DNA of 64,000 bases from Periplaneta americana (taxonomy: Eukaryota > Arthropoda > Insecta > Blattodea > Blattidae): assembly GCF_040183065.1 (NCBI RefSeq), contig NC_091125.1:118468121-118532120 (forward strand). Reading direction: 5' to 3'. This document shows, one piece after another, positions 1 through 13,900 of the stretch (the first letter of the stretch is position 1; each line of letters opens with the position of its first letter). The notes under the pieces are model-generated. The model was not told where the DNA came from and searched no databases. It saw only the letters and a program-made list of their open reading frames with translations. A program made the position numbers and the translations under genes.

Positions 1-175
1 ATTCACTCAGCCTCCTATAAAATTGAGTACCGGGTCTTTCCTGGGGATAAAAGGCAGTCAGAGCGTGGTGCCGACCACACCACCTCATTCTAGTGGCGAG
101 GTCATGGAAAGCATGGGGCTCTACCTCCATGCCCCCCAAGTGTCCTCATTGCATGTGACGGGGATACCTTTACCT
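1..175 (+). repeat. 3' part of a SINE-like dispersed repeat (cut by window edge)
   Basis: The first 175 bases are much richer in GC than the following sequence and match from memory the 3' body of a common blattodean SINE (an 'accgggtctttcctgggg' stretch, then a CACACCACCTCATTC block and a CCATGCCCCCCAAGTG block). The tRNA-like head would lie left of the window. No open frame is maintained. Recognition is by memory, not by search. Confidence 0.55.
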
Positions 176-2258
176 GCAAACTTACAAAGTGGATAGCACA
201 GAATGGATACAGTACCGCAGTTTAAAGACTATGTGTATGTGTGTGCATGCGGGCGGTTTTTTGCTATTGCTGGTAATGAAATAGGAAATCATGGCATTTC
301 GAAAATTGGCTCTGCCTCTGTCGTCAAGTGAAAAAAAAAAAAAATATGTGAAGGGGTTCTTACTTCTTGGGGCCGTTCATATGACTAAATCTGCATCACT
401 GACTCTTAGTTTGGTGTAGATTTCAAGTCCATACTAGTTTGTAGTATTGATCTAAAAGAGGGAGTAAACAATTTTGAATTGTTAAGAAGTGTAGATTGAA
501 CTTCTTCCATTGCTGATAATGAAATATTAAATCAAAATGTTTCGTAGATGACTCTATTTTCATCTATACTCCTATACAGTTTCTTATGACTGTGATAATT
601 GACAAGTGCATACCTCCTTCTCACTTCTTGGAGATGGTATCTCATACGTTTCGTGTAAACTATTCATTCTCTCTGCATTCCTTTGATTTTTAAAATACAC
701 TCCCACATTCCCATAAAAAAGCTGTTATATTTCTACTGAAATGTATGTTTTAGGCTGTAGTTTCATTGAGTGATTATGTCAGTCAATCAGTATAAAAGAA
801 TACATACTAGGGTAAGCATTTACAAGAAAATTCAACTTATCAGATTGAAGTCACATATAATGAAAAGAAGTAAAATAAGAAGAGACAAAACATTAAAATA
901 ATTTTCTAGTATAGGAATTGAGAATGTTTTTAAGTTTGTAATTAGATCATAGGATTTTTAGGTTTTCATTACTGATTTATATACATGAAAGTATAGTGAA
1001 ATACATCAATTGTTTTAATTCTTGCAACATAGATCTGTTTACTTATTATTTAAGCTGTTAATATTTTCTTATATTAAATAATATAACTTTCATAACTGTC
1101 ATAATCACAAATAATGGCAAGTATATACAAAATTCTTGTCACTCTTTTTTTAAATGCAAGGTTTGGTAACTGGCAGTATTTTTTCTTCTGTAATGGTATG
1201 TATCCGACTTTTTTATGCAATAAGAATAATCATAAGTAGAATTGTTTTGCTTGGTGTTTTGTAAGATAAATGTGGTGATGGTTATATTATTCTGTGAATG
1301 CTTGTTTCTTATTGAGTTTCTGTATAATATTATATCAGGTTATATGTTTTGTATACAGAGAAAAATAATAGTTTTACTTATGCATATTGGAATTTAACAA
1401 AAGAAAACTTTTTCTGTTTACATTTAAAAAAATACTAAGTAGAATAAAACTGGTTCTACCTATATATATGAGATACCTATATTTGATTTCAGATAACATT
1501 TTTAATATGGTGAAATGTAACACTATAGTAGTTACAATCGTAATATTGTTTTATAAGGCATATCAGCAACTACTGATATTTACATCCTTCAACTAAATTT
1601 GTTAAAACGTACATTTTTAATCAATAAGAAATATTTATTACAGTGGCAAATTAAAATCGCCATCAAGCTAATAATATGATCACACAAACGTTATTTAGAA
1701 GGTAAATTGTGTTTAAAGATATTGTTTTATTATAATAAATTACAGCTTTAGAATTTATTGCCAATCATTTTTAGAATTAATTTTCATGTTTTATTTCGCT
1801 AGAGATGTAGTAAATCTCACATTTTGTGTTATGTTTATGACTTTTAAAATGTGAATGTGTGTCAAACTAAAGAAGAAGAAGCAAATTTCATGTTATTCCA
1901 AGCGACATAAAAAGTTTACTAACAAATTGTTAGATTAAAGTTTTAGAGTTTCGATTTTCGGAAACTATAAATTTGATTTTATTCCAGTATGAGTTGCCAT
2001 ACTTTATCAACAATAAAATAAAATATTTTAAACATACTGGAAACAGAATTAATATATTGAATATATGTGATATTTTTCATGATCAGCCAATATGTACATA
2101 TGGTTAACCTTCTTTCAAATTTATGACAAGATTGGGGAAAAGAGTTGTAATAGTATTATTGTTTAAAACTGTGAAGTAAGGTCTTTCGTGTATTTCAGCA
2201 GTAATTCATTTGCTGAGTGTGGCGAGATTATTGAATTGGATGTGGTGTTTATTTGAAG
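176..2258. other. Intron of the PRDM10-like gene, no recognised content
   Basis: AT-rich sequence with no exon-like frame and no repeat I recognise. It sits directly upstream of the first visible PRDM10-like exon, so it is read as intron. The polypyrimidine tract before the acceptor at 2257-2258 is weak (tttatttgaag). Confidence 0.5.
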
Positions 2259-2421
2259 GCACTCAGACCACCGCGAGTTCCTGTGTGCAAATTGCGGTAA
2301 GCAGTTCAAGCGTAAGGACAAACTGAAGGAGCACATGAAGCGCATGCATTCGGCTGAGAGGGAGCTGCGTCTCGCTATGAAGCCTCACCGTACCCCTACT
2401 GCCAAGAAGTTCATGCCTAAG
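2259..2421 (+). CDS. PRDM10: PRDM10-like exon with one C2H2 finger
   Basis: Acceptor AG at 2257-2258; the first base completes a codon started upstream, and the frame then reads [20 protein letters not shown]. The finger is C-x2-C-x12-H-x4-H, followed by a basic linker. Two phase-0 donors are possible: AAG/GTACAG ending at 2421, or CAG/GTAAAG ending at 2427 (two extra residues, VQ). The first gives an ungapped match to the vertebrate protein; the second is the stronger donor by consensus. Confidence 0.85.
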
Positions 2422-5400
2422 GTACAGGTAAAGTTATCCCGCACACCAAGTTTGTTTATTTTGTAGAGCACAATAACATAGTCTTTGAGTTCTTGCTCTT
2501 TGTATTTCCTTATCCAGCCTACTTTCCTTCTAAAGAAGCGAAAAATGCAGCATTAAAAAGCATTATGCTTTGTCCTCCAGTGACATTTTAATCATTCTGA
2601 TTTCTGAATGATGTGGATATCATGAAAAAATAGGTAACAATGGTAACAGCAGAAATTGAGATGTTAAAGAATCTAAAAGGTATGCATGTTCTAGCATTCT
2701 TGGAATGGTCTCAGGACTGATGTAATAGCTGAACCCTATGCCTTCTGACTATTTGGCTTATTTTAGGGTTTATTCTGCTGAAGGAGGAAAGGACGAAAAA
2801 GGGTGTAACTTACTGGGAAAACTAAGGTGAACCGCAAGCTTGTTGACTACCAGTATTTGTCTCATTCTGGAGTTTATCATCCCATTGAAGGGAATTTGGA
2901 AGAATAAAAGCCAGAAAGAAGTTCGTAACTTACAAGAACACATAACTGAGGGTAGGGAGGTCTCGAGAACACATAAGGGAGGGCAGGGAGGTTTTTTGCT
3001 AAGTCCTAGTTCCCTAATTACAGCATCCTCAGTTGCAGGACTGGACTGTGCATCAGTTGTATTTTGTAGCACCTCATCTATGTCACTAGTCAATATCTTT
3101 TATATTACCTTAATTTGAACTCTAACGAAATGAGTCACTCTAGGTGGTCTAATTGTTACTATGCTTGCCATTAGATTTGAAGGAGTGAATTTTTAAGAAT
3201 CATTATTAAAAAAAATATTAGGACACTTTCCTGTGGAAAGGAAAAAAAAAAAAAAAAAGACACATGTTGTAGGTCTATAAAACGAAAAAAAAAATCCTGT
3301 CTCTGAATAAGAGAGTTTCAGACAAAATTTACCGTCCTTTTCTCATCCACATCAAAATTAAACTCTGCTGTGTTCCCACCACTGCATTTCAGCCTGTCAC
3401 CACGGTAATTCCATCTTACATGTTCCCTAACTTAAGTTACGGGATTCTCTACTCTGCCAATCTAGTAGCAACCCACTAACAATTAATTCGATTATAGAAC
3501 TATTCAGGATTGGATGCAAAGTTTTTATGAATGTCAGATCATAAAATTATGAACACTGAAAATCCATATGCTTTAAGTGTTACGCATCTTTGCATTCTGC
3601 ATTTTGAAGGAGAGTGGGCTATTAACTGTAGTACTCTGAATTCAGCTTTGTTTAGAGTTGGATGATGCAACATTTCTTCATTTTTGATACTGACTTCTAA
3701 ATCAGATGTCTCTTTTACGATAATTGGTACATGGCAATTCCCTTCTATCAAAAGAAAAAGTGTTTTATATATATATATATAACCCTACTGTAACTCGTCT
3801 TTGATTATCCAGTGGTTACCGTGCTTGTCATCGAATTTTAAGTTTGCATATTAAGCTCTGAACGAGGACAGTGGATTTTTAAGAAACAATAAAACAGCTT
3901 AACATGTCTTCCTTCGAAAGAGAAGTAAATTCAAAATTCCCAAGTCGTATATTCACGCTACATAAAATAAATACAGCTTGCTGTCCCCAGCTTCATCAGA
4001 GGCCTCGTATCATATTTATGGTCCATAAAAGAATACTGTCTGACAGAATCCTAACTAGCTGTTCCTAGTCCCACTATATTCCCTGCTTTGCGGACATTTC
4101 TCTCTCTTTGTTTTCGAATAATTATTATTACTAAAGACAAAATTCTGTGTGAACCTACTGTTCTTAATTATTCTTTACACATATAAGGTTCGTTCCAACA
4201 ACAGTCAGTAACCATCTGTAATCATTGTGAGCATGCACAGCAGAGAAAAGGTGTTTCAACACGCTGCAAACCAGTTCTGAACCGGATACATGTACTTCAG
4301 TCAGGTGTTTCAACAAACTTTTGACATGGATCTGGAATGATCAAAAGTAGTCGGCAGATTGAGGCATGTACTGGTGAATACATGTCTCTGACATGCACAT
4401 ACGATCACCAAGTGTTTCCTCGATATATGTTGAAGAACGATATGATCGATTGTTTACATCTTTTGCTTCACAACTTAAAGATTAAGATGGAAAGTGACAG
4501 CGACTTTCTTAAGAATCTAGTACAGACGGATAATAAGTAGAGATGTAATTTTTCGCCAAAAAGAAAGAAAATAAAAATTATTTAAGTAATGAAATAATTA
4601 CATTTTCAATATGCAACTTTGATTAGAAGTATAATAAATAAAGTAAGTAAATAAAATATTTAAAAAAATTATTTTTTTATATGAAAGATTCCCCAAGTAC
4701 AACAACATCAAATTAGCAAAATTCTTACCTTCCGTATTTTTATTATCTTTGTATAGAAAATTATCTAAATAAATTATATTTTCTGCAATTTGCATTAGCT
4801 CCAAAACGATAATAATAAAATTAAGGAGCCCATTCTTATATAAAGATGCTTGTAGTTGTAGCATCTCTGGATTTAGTATGCAATGATCCAAGAAAGTGTT
4901 TCAATATCATCCAGTTCTGTTTCAATCCCACAGCAGGTACTCAACCAGTGCATGTGCATAAGATGGTACAGGATCCATGCATGAACTGCTTGTTGGAGCG
5001 AACCTATAATAATGATAGTAGCTATCTTTGGTAGAAAAGAGTGGGAACTGATACATTTCAAAATCACATTTGTTTGCAGCCTTCTTTGTGTGTGTAGCAG
5101 TACCTGCCAGTGTACAAATAAGACATGTTGAACATTGACCAAATTGTGTTTTTATTGTCACAATAAACCCAAATAAACCCAAACTAGTCGAAAAGATTCA
5201 GTAATAAAATGCACTGCTGCAATTGTGCGAGAAGATCGTTGAATAACATTAAGGGAACTGGCAGAAGTTTTTAGAATGTCAGTAGGAGCCACACACACAC
5301 ATTGGTAATAGAATGACTGCATATGACATGTGTTAGTGAAATTTGGCTGCACCAGTTTAAACCATGAAAGGAAGCAGCATCAAAAGGTTGTGTGAAAATC

Positions 5401-8364
5401 TTCATCATCACCAACATCAAAGAAAGCAGAAGTGATGTCATCTGCAGAGAAGGTCTTGGTCACAATATTCCACAGCCCCATATTGTGAATACTGTCATCA
5501 ATCATCATATTCCCACATTACCCGTAATGTCGTATGTGCTTCGTTCTCCTCATTAGCTCAGACCTTGGCTCTTATGAATTTTATTTATTCCCAAACTTGA
5601 ACAAACACTTTCATCATAAATATTTTTAGTCTGTGAAGTAAGAAGTGAATGAGTGAATGCAGCTGAAGCAATTCCCAAAAACCTGTCAAAAATGACTTTC
5701 ACTACATGTTATGTGTTTCAAGAGTGGCAAAATTGTTAGGACAAATGTATAACGAACATAAACTACTTTCAGAAGGGTCATCAAAATGACGAGAATGATG
5801 TAAAAAAAACTCGTGGTCAGTTTTATTGTAATAATTATGAACTGATTTCGAAACTAGTACAAAGAATTAACTTAAGAAAAATTGCCAAATGAGAGTTGCA
5901 TATTGCCCAGTACAGTACTACTGATGAACTTAGTTTCAAGGAATCAAGAGTGTTGCCATCCAGTCTCTACTTTGCAATGAAAGGAATGTAGATAGTAAAG
6001 TGTCTCACTGTACATACTGCATGCTTTGTAGTGTATATTTTGTAAAGTTGTAAGATGTCTGATCTTTTGCCACATGAAAATACCATCGGGGTGCACAACA
6101 TATTGCAAAATCTCATTTTCGCCGATAATTGACATATCACCTATTGCCTTGGAACCACAGAAATGTTTCCTAGATCATAGTCATTCAACTCTAGAGTTTT
6201 TATATGTACTTATAGGGATTTAATCGAATGTGGAAATGTTCCAAGTTCTTGTCATGTACAGATACAGAAATAAAATTTGGAGCTCCGTTATTGTTTAAGT
6301 TTCGCTTACAACACACTGCGCATGCCCAGTTCTCCAAAGCAGTAGTCCACATGGCATTGTTTTGTGAGCAATTGAAATATATAATTTTTCTTCGGGTTTT
6401 GTTGCAATCCGAAAGGCATTTGAAATGATGCGATGAAAAGTGATCTAACATTAAGAGTAGCTGGATCTTTGAACATTGCAGTAAAGTAGAATGACAGTAA
6501 ATTAAATTTGACCTACATTATGAATTTAAAAAAAAAGTCGACATCATAATCCAAAACGGAGCCTTCTTAGCAATCAAGCATATTTCACGGAGCTATCAGA
6601 ATGCTTGGAGAGGAATGTCATAATCACGATTACCTTACCATGTTCGTACTGAACGACTTTTAGTCATTAGTTTGAGTAATTTCTCGATTTCGTTATTAGT
6701 AGGGAAAATATATCTTCCTCTAATACCGGTAAAATAATACTGGTTTGAACTATTCTTGAACTGTGCTATTATCTCATTATTAGGCATCTGTTTTGATTAA
6801 TAGTAGTTATGTCGATGTGTGTGGTATGTCATTAACATGAAGGACCACAGAGGACTGATTGTTCTGATCAGCCCCAGAGGCGAGTCATAGACTAGGTATT
6901 CCTTGGTCTGGATGTCCGCGTATTTCGACAATGGAACAAGACGAAGCCTTACACAGAGTGGTTTCTGCCGATCCCTTCCACTCTGCTCATCAACTGCAGG
7001 CTGTATCCGACTTTCTCGAATGGTTCGTAACTGTCTGAGAATAGATTATAATATTAAATGCTGCTAGGCAGCAACTAAAGAGAAAATTACATTGGAACAA
7101 ACTTTAGACTGTGTTGCTTTTGTAACCAGCCTAGGTAGTGGTTTCGATTAGGGGAGAGTTATTTTCTCTGACAAGATCAGAATTTCGACCAATTATGATG
7201 GATCTGTCATAGCTTATTGAAAGCCAGGTTCGAGGTATGACCCACAACATGTGAACCAACATGTTAAGTTGGGACGCATTAGCACAGTTAGAATAAAAAA
7301 GTTTCCGTAAAAGTTGTTTATTTTTAAAAGTAGTTACCAATGGTACCTTTAATTACCTATGTTCTAATTTGAAATTTCGAAGTTGACCACAGGTACCCCT
7401 TCTTCCAGTTTGTTATAGGAAAGGCTGATATGGGTGGTCTGAAACACCCAGTATATTGATTATTTATTTAATTGTATTGGGATCCTTCTCTCATGTTATA
7501 GGATCCATGTGACCCATTAACTGAAAAAAAAAAAAAAAAAAAAACAAATTGAGACGGACATGTATAACTTCTTTCATCCGAGTTAAAATTCGTGTAACAT
7601 TACTGCTATTTGCCTAAAAATGTTTTCATTAGCCTTGTAAACTCATTCTCCCCACATTGTCGTTGTTACTGTCTTCTCAGTCTCCTTGTCTTCATCATCG
7701 TCATCATCATTAATAATGAATTAAGTCTTAGTAGATTTGTTTTGGCCTTATCCAGTTCATCCTCACGTAATTTGTATTTGTGTCCAGTTACTTTCATAAG
7801 TTTAGATTTGCTAATAACTGTTTTTACTTACTATTTGCGTAAACTTTCCAATTTTTTTTTTCTGGCGCAAAAATATGTGTCCTGCTGCTTTTCTGAGAAT
7901 ATTCATTTCAGTTGCTGTAACTGTTTCAATGTTTTTGTTACAAAATCCAAACTTTATTGACATACAGCGGATTGGAAGAGAGAATTGTATTGCATACTTA
8001 TATTATTTAAAATGTTGTAACTAAATTAACCCCTGAAGTGTTGTTCGTTACTCAGATTTGTGTGAATTTTTAATATTTTACGATTTTTTTCGTGATAAAT
8101 TACAGTCCACATATTAAAAATTTGATACCTGATTCAAACATTTGTTGTTTGCTGTAATTTTGTGTTTGTATTCTAAAACTGTGATCCTGTAGTAAGTAGC
8201 TCTTATAATTGTTCTGAGAGATTAATCATGTCTATAATGTTCAGTACAAATCGTAAGTACTAACTGATTATGACGAATTGAATTATATGACCATGATCAC
8301 CACTGGCATTAGTACTGGTGTGTGCACGGACACTCTCGCATATACATGCATGCATGCGCGCGCT

Positions 8365-8417
<53 letters not shown>

Positions 8418-10882
8418 ATACACACATATTTGTTCCCACACAAATAATTAGTAGATTTCAGAGAGTGTATTTTCATTGAAGTCTGTATAAATTGTTGTGG
8501 GTTATGATTGTGGGGTGCGTGATCTGTTACAGGTCTCCCCAACAGACTACCATCGCTTCATCTACAAGTGTCACACCTGCCTGCTGGGCTTCAAGAGACG
8601 TGGCATGCTGGTGAATCACCTGGCTAAGAGGCATCCTGACATCAGCCCAGACTCTGTGCCGGAGCTGAACCTCCCCATCCTCAAGACCACACGGGACTAT
8701 TACTGCCAGTACTGCGAGAAGGTGAGTATTTGTTATTTACGATGATGGTGTTGATGGTAATGGTAGGGAGATGGTGGTGGTGATGGATGTGATGGTTGTG
8801 GTGGTGATGATGATGACAATGACGACGATGATGACGATGACGATGTTGATGATGATGACAATGACAATCCTCATACTAGCATGCATTTTCTCAATGACTA
8901 CTTCTTTACATTTGCAGGTTTATAAAAGTAGTTCCAAGAGAAAAGCTCACATTCTGAAAAACCATCCAGGAGCAGAACTGCCAATGAGCAACAGACGGAA
9001 GGTAAATTAATTAGAAATCTGTACATGTGACAAAATCCGTTATACCAAAACATAGGAACTCATAGAGTGGAATTTGCAAATATTTATTTCGGACTTCACT
9101 TATCAGCATATTATTATGTACTTCTCATCATTCGTGCTAATATTTATTAGCATTTCACAGTTAACTAACTCTTGACTTTGCATTGTCAGATATGTCAAGA
9201 AAAAACAATGTTCTGACACATTTCTTTGTGAAGTGTGCACTTGGAATTTTCACTTTGCAGGTTCAGTATTGAAACTGATTTTTCATGTTAATATGTTGTG
9301 TTTTAATGCTGAACACTTACTTGGCGGTGAAGCTATTCATTATCTTGCACTCCTATATTTTTCATAGATTGTTTTATTCTGGAGGGTTGGACATTTCGCG
9401 AGATGATCATGATCCATTTTTTCGTTTAGTTTGCATAATGGGCAAATGGTTGACTGAAGGATTCCAATTCTGTGTAGATGCTTTGCCATGCAGTCATGGC
9501 CTGTGATTAGTCTGAAAGCTGCTACTACTGATTTTCTGGGTGCGTCTAGTATAATTTTTGGGTTGTAATATATCTCTTCCCATTTCTTCTTTTTGGAGTT
9601 GTCTGTATTATGTGATTTGTTTGTGTATACATCTTATGAATCTTTTGATTGAATAGAAGGATAATTTTTCTGTGGGCCTGTAGGTGGATGTGCTGCCTTT
9701 TTGGCTAATGCATCTATTGCTTCATTTTCAATTATATTGCAGTGCATAGGTATCCATTGTAGGGCAGCTCATTTGTTCAGTTTTGTAAGTTGTGACAATA
9801 TTTTGGTGCATTCTGTTGTTTTGGTGGATATTGCTGGCATTTCGGTTGCTATTGCTATGATTGCTGCTTGGAAGTCTGAAAGTATTACTGCGTTGTGGAA
9901 TTTATTAGTGCAGTATAGTATTTTTTTTTTTTTTTTGGTGTCACTGAGATAGCTTCCAGTTTCTGATTTGTCCCATATCCTAATGGTTTGTAAAAGGAAA
10001 ACAGTTTGCTTTGGCTCTTGCTTCAGCACCTTTCTGCTTTGATTTATTATAGTTTTTGTCTTCAATTTGTAGTATTTCTCTTCTCGTAAGTATCTTATAA
10101 AATGTTATAATAGACACCAAGTTAAATACTTTTGTGTTTGAAACCAATGTTTTTCAGACTTTGAGGCATTTGTATTATTTATTAATTATATTTATGTCTT
10201 GGTTACACTTAAATTGTTTAGTTTCTTTATGCTCGACCATGCCGAAATGTAGTAATTATACACCTGGTAGCATCCTTTAATGCATGTCATTAAAGTACAC
10301 CTATTCATTAAAGTTTAGGTTTTCGATTATTCTCGGAAATGCAATCGAAAGACAACTATCGAAAGGTCATGGAGGCTGGAAATCCAATACTGTCGCAGAA
10401 GGTTATGTTCTGTTACTATAATAATTAACGTTAATTGTAAATAATATTCAAATAAATTCAATTTGTCATCTCGTTTTTCAATGTCGAATTCAATTTCAAG
10501 GTTATATCAAGACTAATGTTTATCTTACTATTATCAAGGTCGTCGACATTCGTTTCCCGGAAAAAATCAATACTTTCGCGTCTGCACACATCTCACAATT
10601 CATGAGGTAGGCTATTGCACTCACTCACATAACAGTAACATGAATACTTACGAATAATTTTCTAGTTAGAAATATGGTCGAGCATAAAAAGTCGTATGAA
10701 ACTTGCCTATAATGGTAATTAAGACGCTCGTATGAAAATTATGAAACTTGCGCTCGTTTCATAAACATCCTCGCATCTTAATTACTATCATTATACTATT
10801 ATAAAATTTATAACAAAGAAATATATGTATAATATTCTTTCTTTCTTTACATAGGAAAAGAAAGTATCTAAAACATTTAATA

Positions 10883-10927
<45 letters not shown>

Positions 10928-13900
10928 TAACAACTGTGCGTCATTTTGTCGTGTTTTTCATAGGTCCTACGTCAGCTAATTTATTAAATTTCAAACTTAA
11001 TTCTGATTCAGAAGAAATATATTATCTACTTGCTCTATGATATGTATGAAAATGAATGCATTTACACCAAATGTCAGGTGAGGTACATGCTTCACACACT
11101 CAGTAATTAAAGATGCATGTCTCATCACAACTTCTGTATAATATACGTACTGATATTATCAAACCTTCGAGTTTTCTGTAAGTGATCTTTGTCTCATCAG
11201 GGAGGTGTTCCAGAGATACCAGGGCTGCCAAACCCAACATTCTCTCAAACTGTGGGCAGTGTCACAACTCATCCTCATGGCTGTCCATGGTGTCACAAAC
11301 AATATGCCTCAAAAGCGAAGTTACTGCAGCATCAGCGGAAAAAGCATATAGACCTTTTGCCCCAAAGCCAACAGGTCAGTACATGTATTTTATTATGATT
11401 TATTTTGTTTTCATTGCCTCTAATTATGGGCAACAAAGATCTTTCTGGAATTTTGCAAATCTCTCAGTTAATTAATCAGTGTGAAATATGTTTTATGCAG
11501 ACTGAGAAACAAATGAAACAAAATGGAATGTTCTGTGCACAGTCACCTCGTGTCATGAAGAACCCCAACTCTCCAGGTGGCCCTGAGGGTGGCAAGTTCT
11601 TGCCCATGTCTGTGCCTCCAACTCCGCCAACCTGTGAAGCGCAGCAGGTAGTGCAGCTGCAGAACGCAGCAGACAATGTTGTCACCTCGCAAACCATCAG
11701 CATCATACCAGGTAATTCAGCACAACCTGCACTTATTATTTATGATAATTTTATGATACAGAATTCTGATGTCTGTAAAACTCTCTTACTTTTCGAATAC
11801 ACTGTCATACATTAACAGTTGCATTTATTTTGTGGAAAGTTTTGGAATAGTAATTTTAACTGTTCCATTATAAGACTGGGTCTTAAACCTTTATTCCTCT
11901 GCTGCTGTTAGAGAAAATAAGGATGATTGATGGTGAAGTGAGCTTTATAATTAGTGTTTTTCTATCCATGCACTTGATTTGGAAGATATTTATTTTACAA
12001 CACTCTTATTTAGACTGAGGACATAAAAGACAACATTTTTATAGCAGAATTCAAATACCGTTTTGTATCACTCAAATTGTTTACCGTCAGTTTTACCCTC
12101 TCAGTTTGTTAAGTGTAAAAAGAAAATATTACAATGCTGTAAAAAAATTGATCTCGAGATGTTCACAGAAATACATGTTTTCAGCTTTCTTGATACATAA
12201 AAATGGTTTCGGGTATATTGTCTATGGAATTATTGCAACCTACCTTCAGTTTGGAATTAACAGAGGAAATAAGTAAATCAGACACACCAAAAGAAGTACA
12301 AAAACTTCTAGCACTGGAAACGATCAATACTAGATACCCTACAGAAGAATGGCTACACATATATACCGATGGATCCACCACAGAAAACCTTACTGGAGCT
12401 GGGGTTACACGTACACATTTTTCCTTTCATCATTCTGTTGGCAGAGACACAACAAATTATGATGGTGAAATAGAGGCTATACACATTGCTCTCCGACAAT
12501 TATTAAATCTTCCCTTAAATAAATATAACAAGACAGTAATTCTTTCAGATTCTAAAGCTGCAATTCAGGGAATATGTTCCAATGCTACAAAGAAGTCAAC
12601 AAAAATAAGAGAATGCTACAAAATGTTAACACAACTCCAAAAAGTTAATAAGATTGTCCATCTCCAATGGATTCCAGCACACTGTGGAGTCATGGGGAAT
12701 GAAACCGCAGACACACTTGCAAAGAAAGGCACAACAATAAAACAAAAGCCTAAATTTAATTTCTCATATTCCTCAATAAAACGCTTGATCACTACAAAAT
12801 TTTCTCATTCATACCTACAAGAAATAGAATCAAATGCTAAAGACAAAAAATGGATTACACTACTTTCCAACCCAGATATAATCCCCCAGAGACCAAGGAA
12901 AACAGCAGTTGCAGCCTTCAGACTATTGACAAATCATGACTGTCTAGCAAGTCATCTCTACAGAATATCTCAGCTTCACCCGTATGTGTCCTGTGTAACG
13001 ATCCAGCAGAAATGAATGAAGATCACTTGAAGACCTGTGAAGCATTAAGATCAGAAGAAACTACAGTTCAAAAGTATTGGAAAGCACGACTGCTAATGGC
13101 TTCATTGCCAGATGCAAGGCACTAGACAACAACAACAACAACAACATATTGTCTATGTGTCTGTCTGTGCACAGTGATTTTTTACTCAACTGTTGGGCGG
13201 ATTTTGTTCAAATTCAGTACGAGTCTGTTCATTCAAGCATGATGCCTATAAACTACAATTATTTTACTAAATTTTTCAGAATTGTTTCTACTTTTCATTT
13301 CCGATATTCTGATTAAATCTGCATTTGTTCTCTACCACCTCCAGAGCAAAAGAATCGTACAAAAGACCATGTAATGCAGTCATATCAAACTGGAGCTTTA
13401 TGCCAAGTCATTTGATAGAGAGGCAATACCTAAACAGATACTCCTGTGAGTGTGCCCTTAGAGGAAAAAACCGAAGTCATCCGCATTATGGACGTGGGAA
13501 AATGAAAGGGGAACTGATACCCATTTTCAAAAGTTTTTCATTTTCTGATGACAACTTAACACTCGCAATTTCAACAAGTACCCTAATCTTAAGATAATAT
13601 TTTCAATGTGTATGTATTAATATTACTAAATAAACTTGAGTTAAATATTATGTCATTTTGGAATTGACACTAAATCGCCAGTGCTGAACATAGCCGAAAT
13701 CGTATTTCCCCCTCCATAATCCACTACCATAAGAACAGTGTGTCTCTCCCATGGGAGCAATATGGCTTCAGTGAGAGCCACAGCTTGTTTGACACACATG
13801 TGATGTAATGCGTAGGTAATGGAATGGATGTGGTTACAGTACAGTAAGGGAAATCTTCGAATGGACTTCAGTGAATAATATAAACAACTGACTTAAATTT

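Noticed and set aside
6890..7045. GC-richer patch with [20 protein letters not shown], weakly like a Tc1-type HTH
   Set aside because: Resemblance is short and unsupported by neighbouring transposase blocks or TIRs.
8309..8542. Cys/Val-rich minus frame, 77 codons
   Set aside because: Produced by the (CA)n microsatellite.
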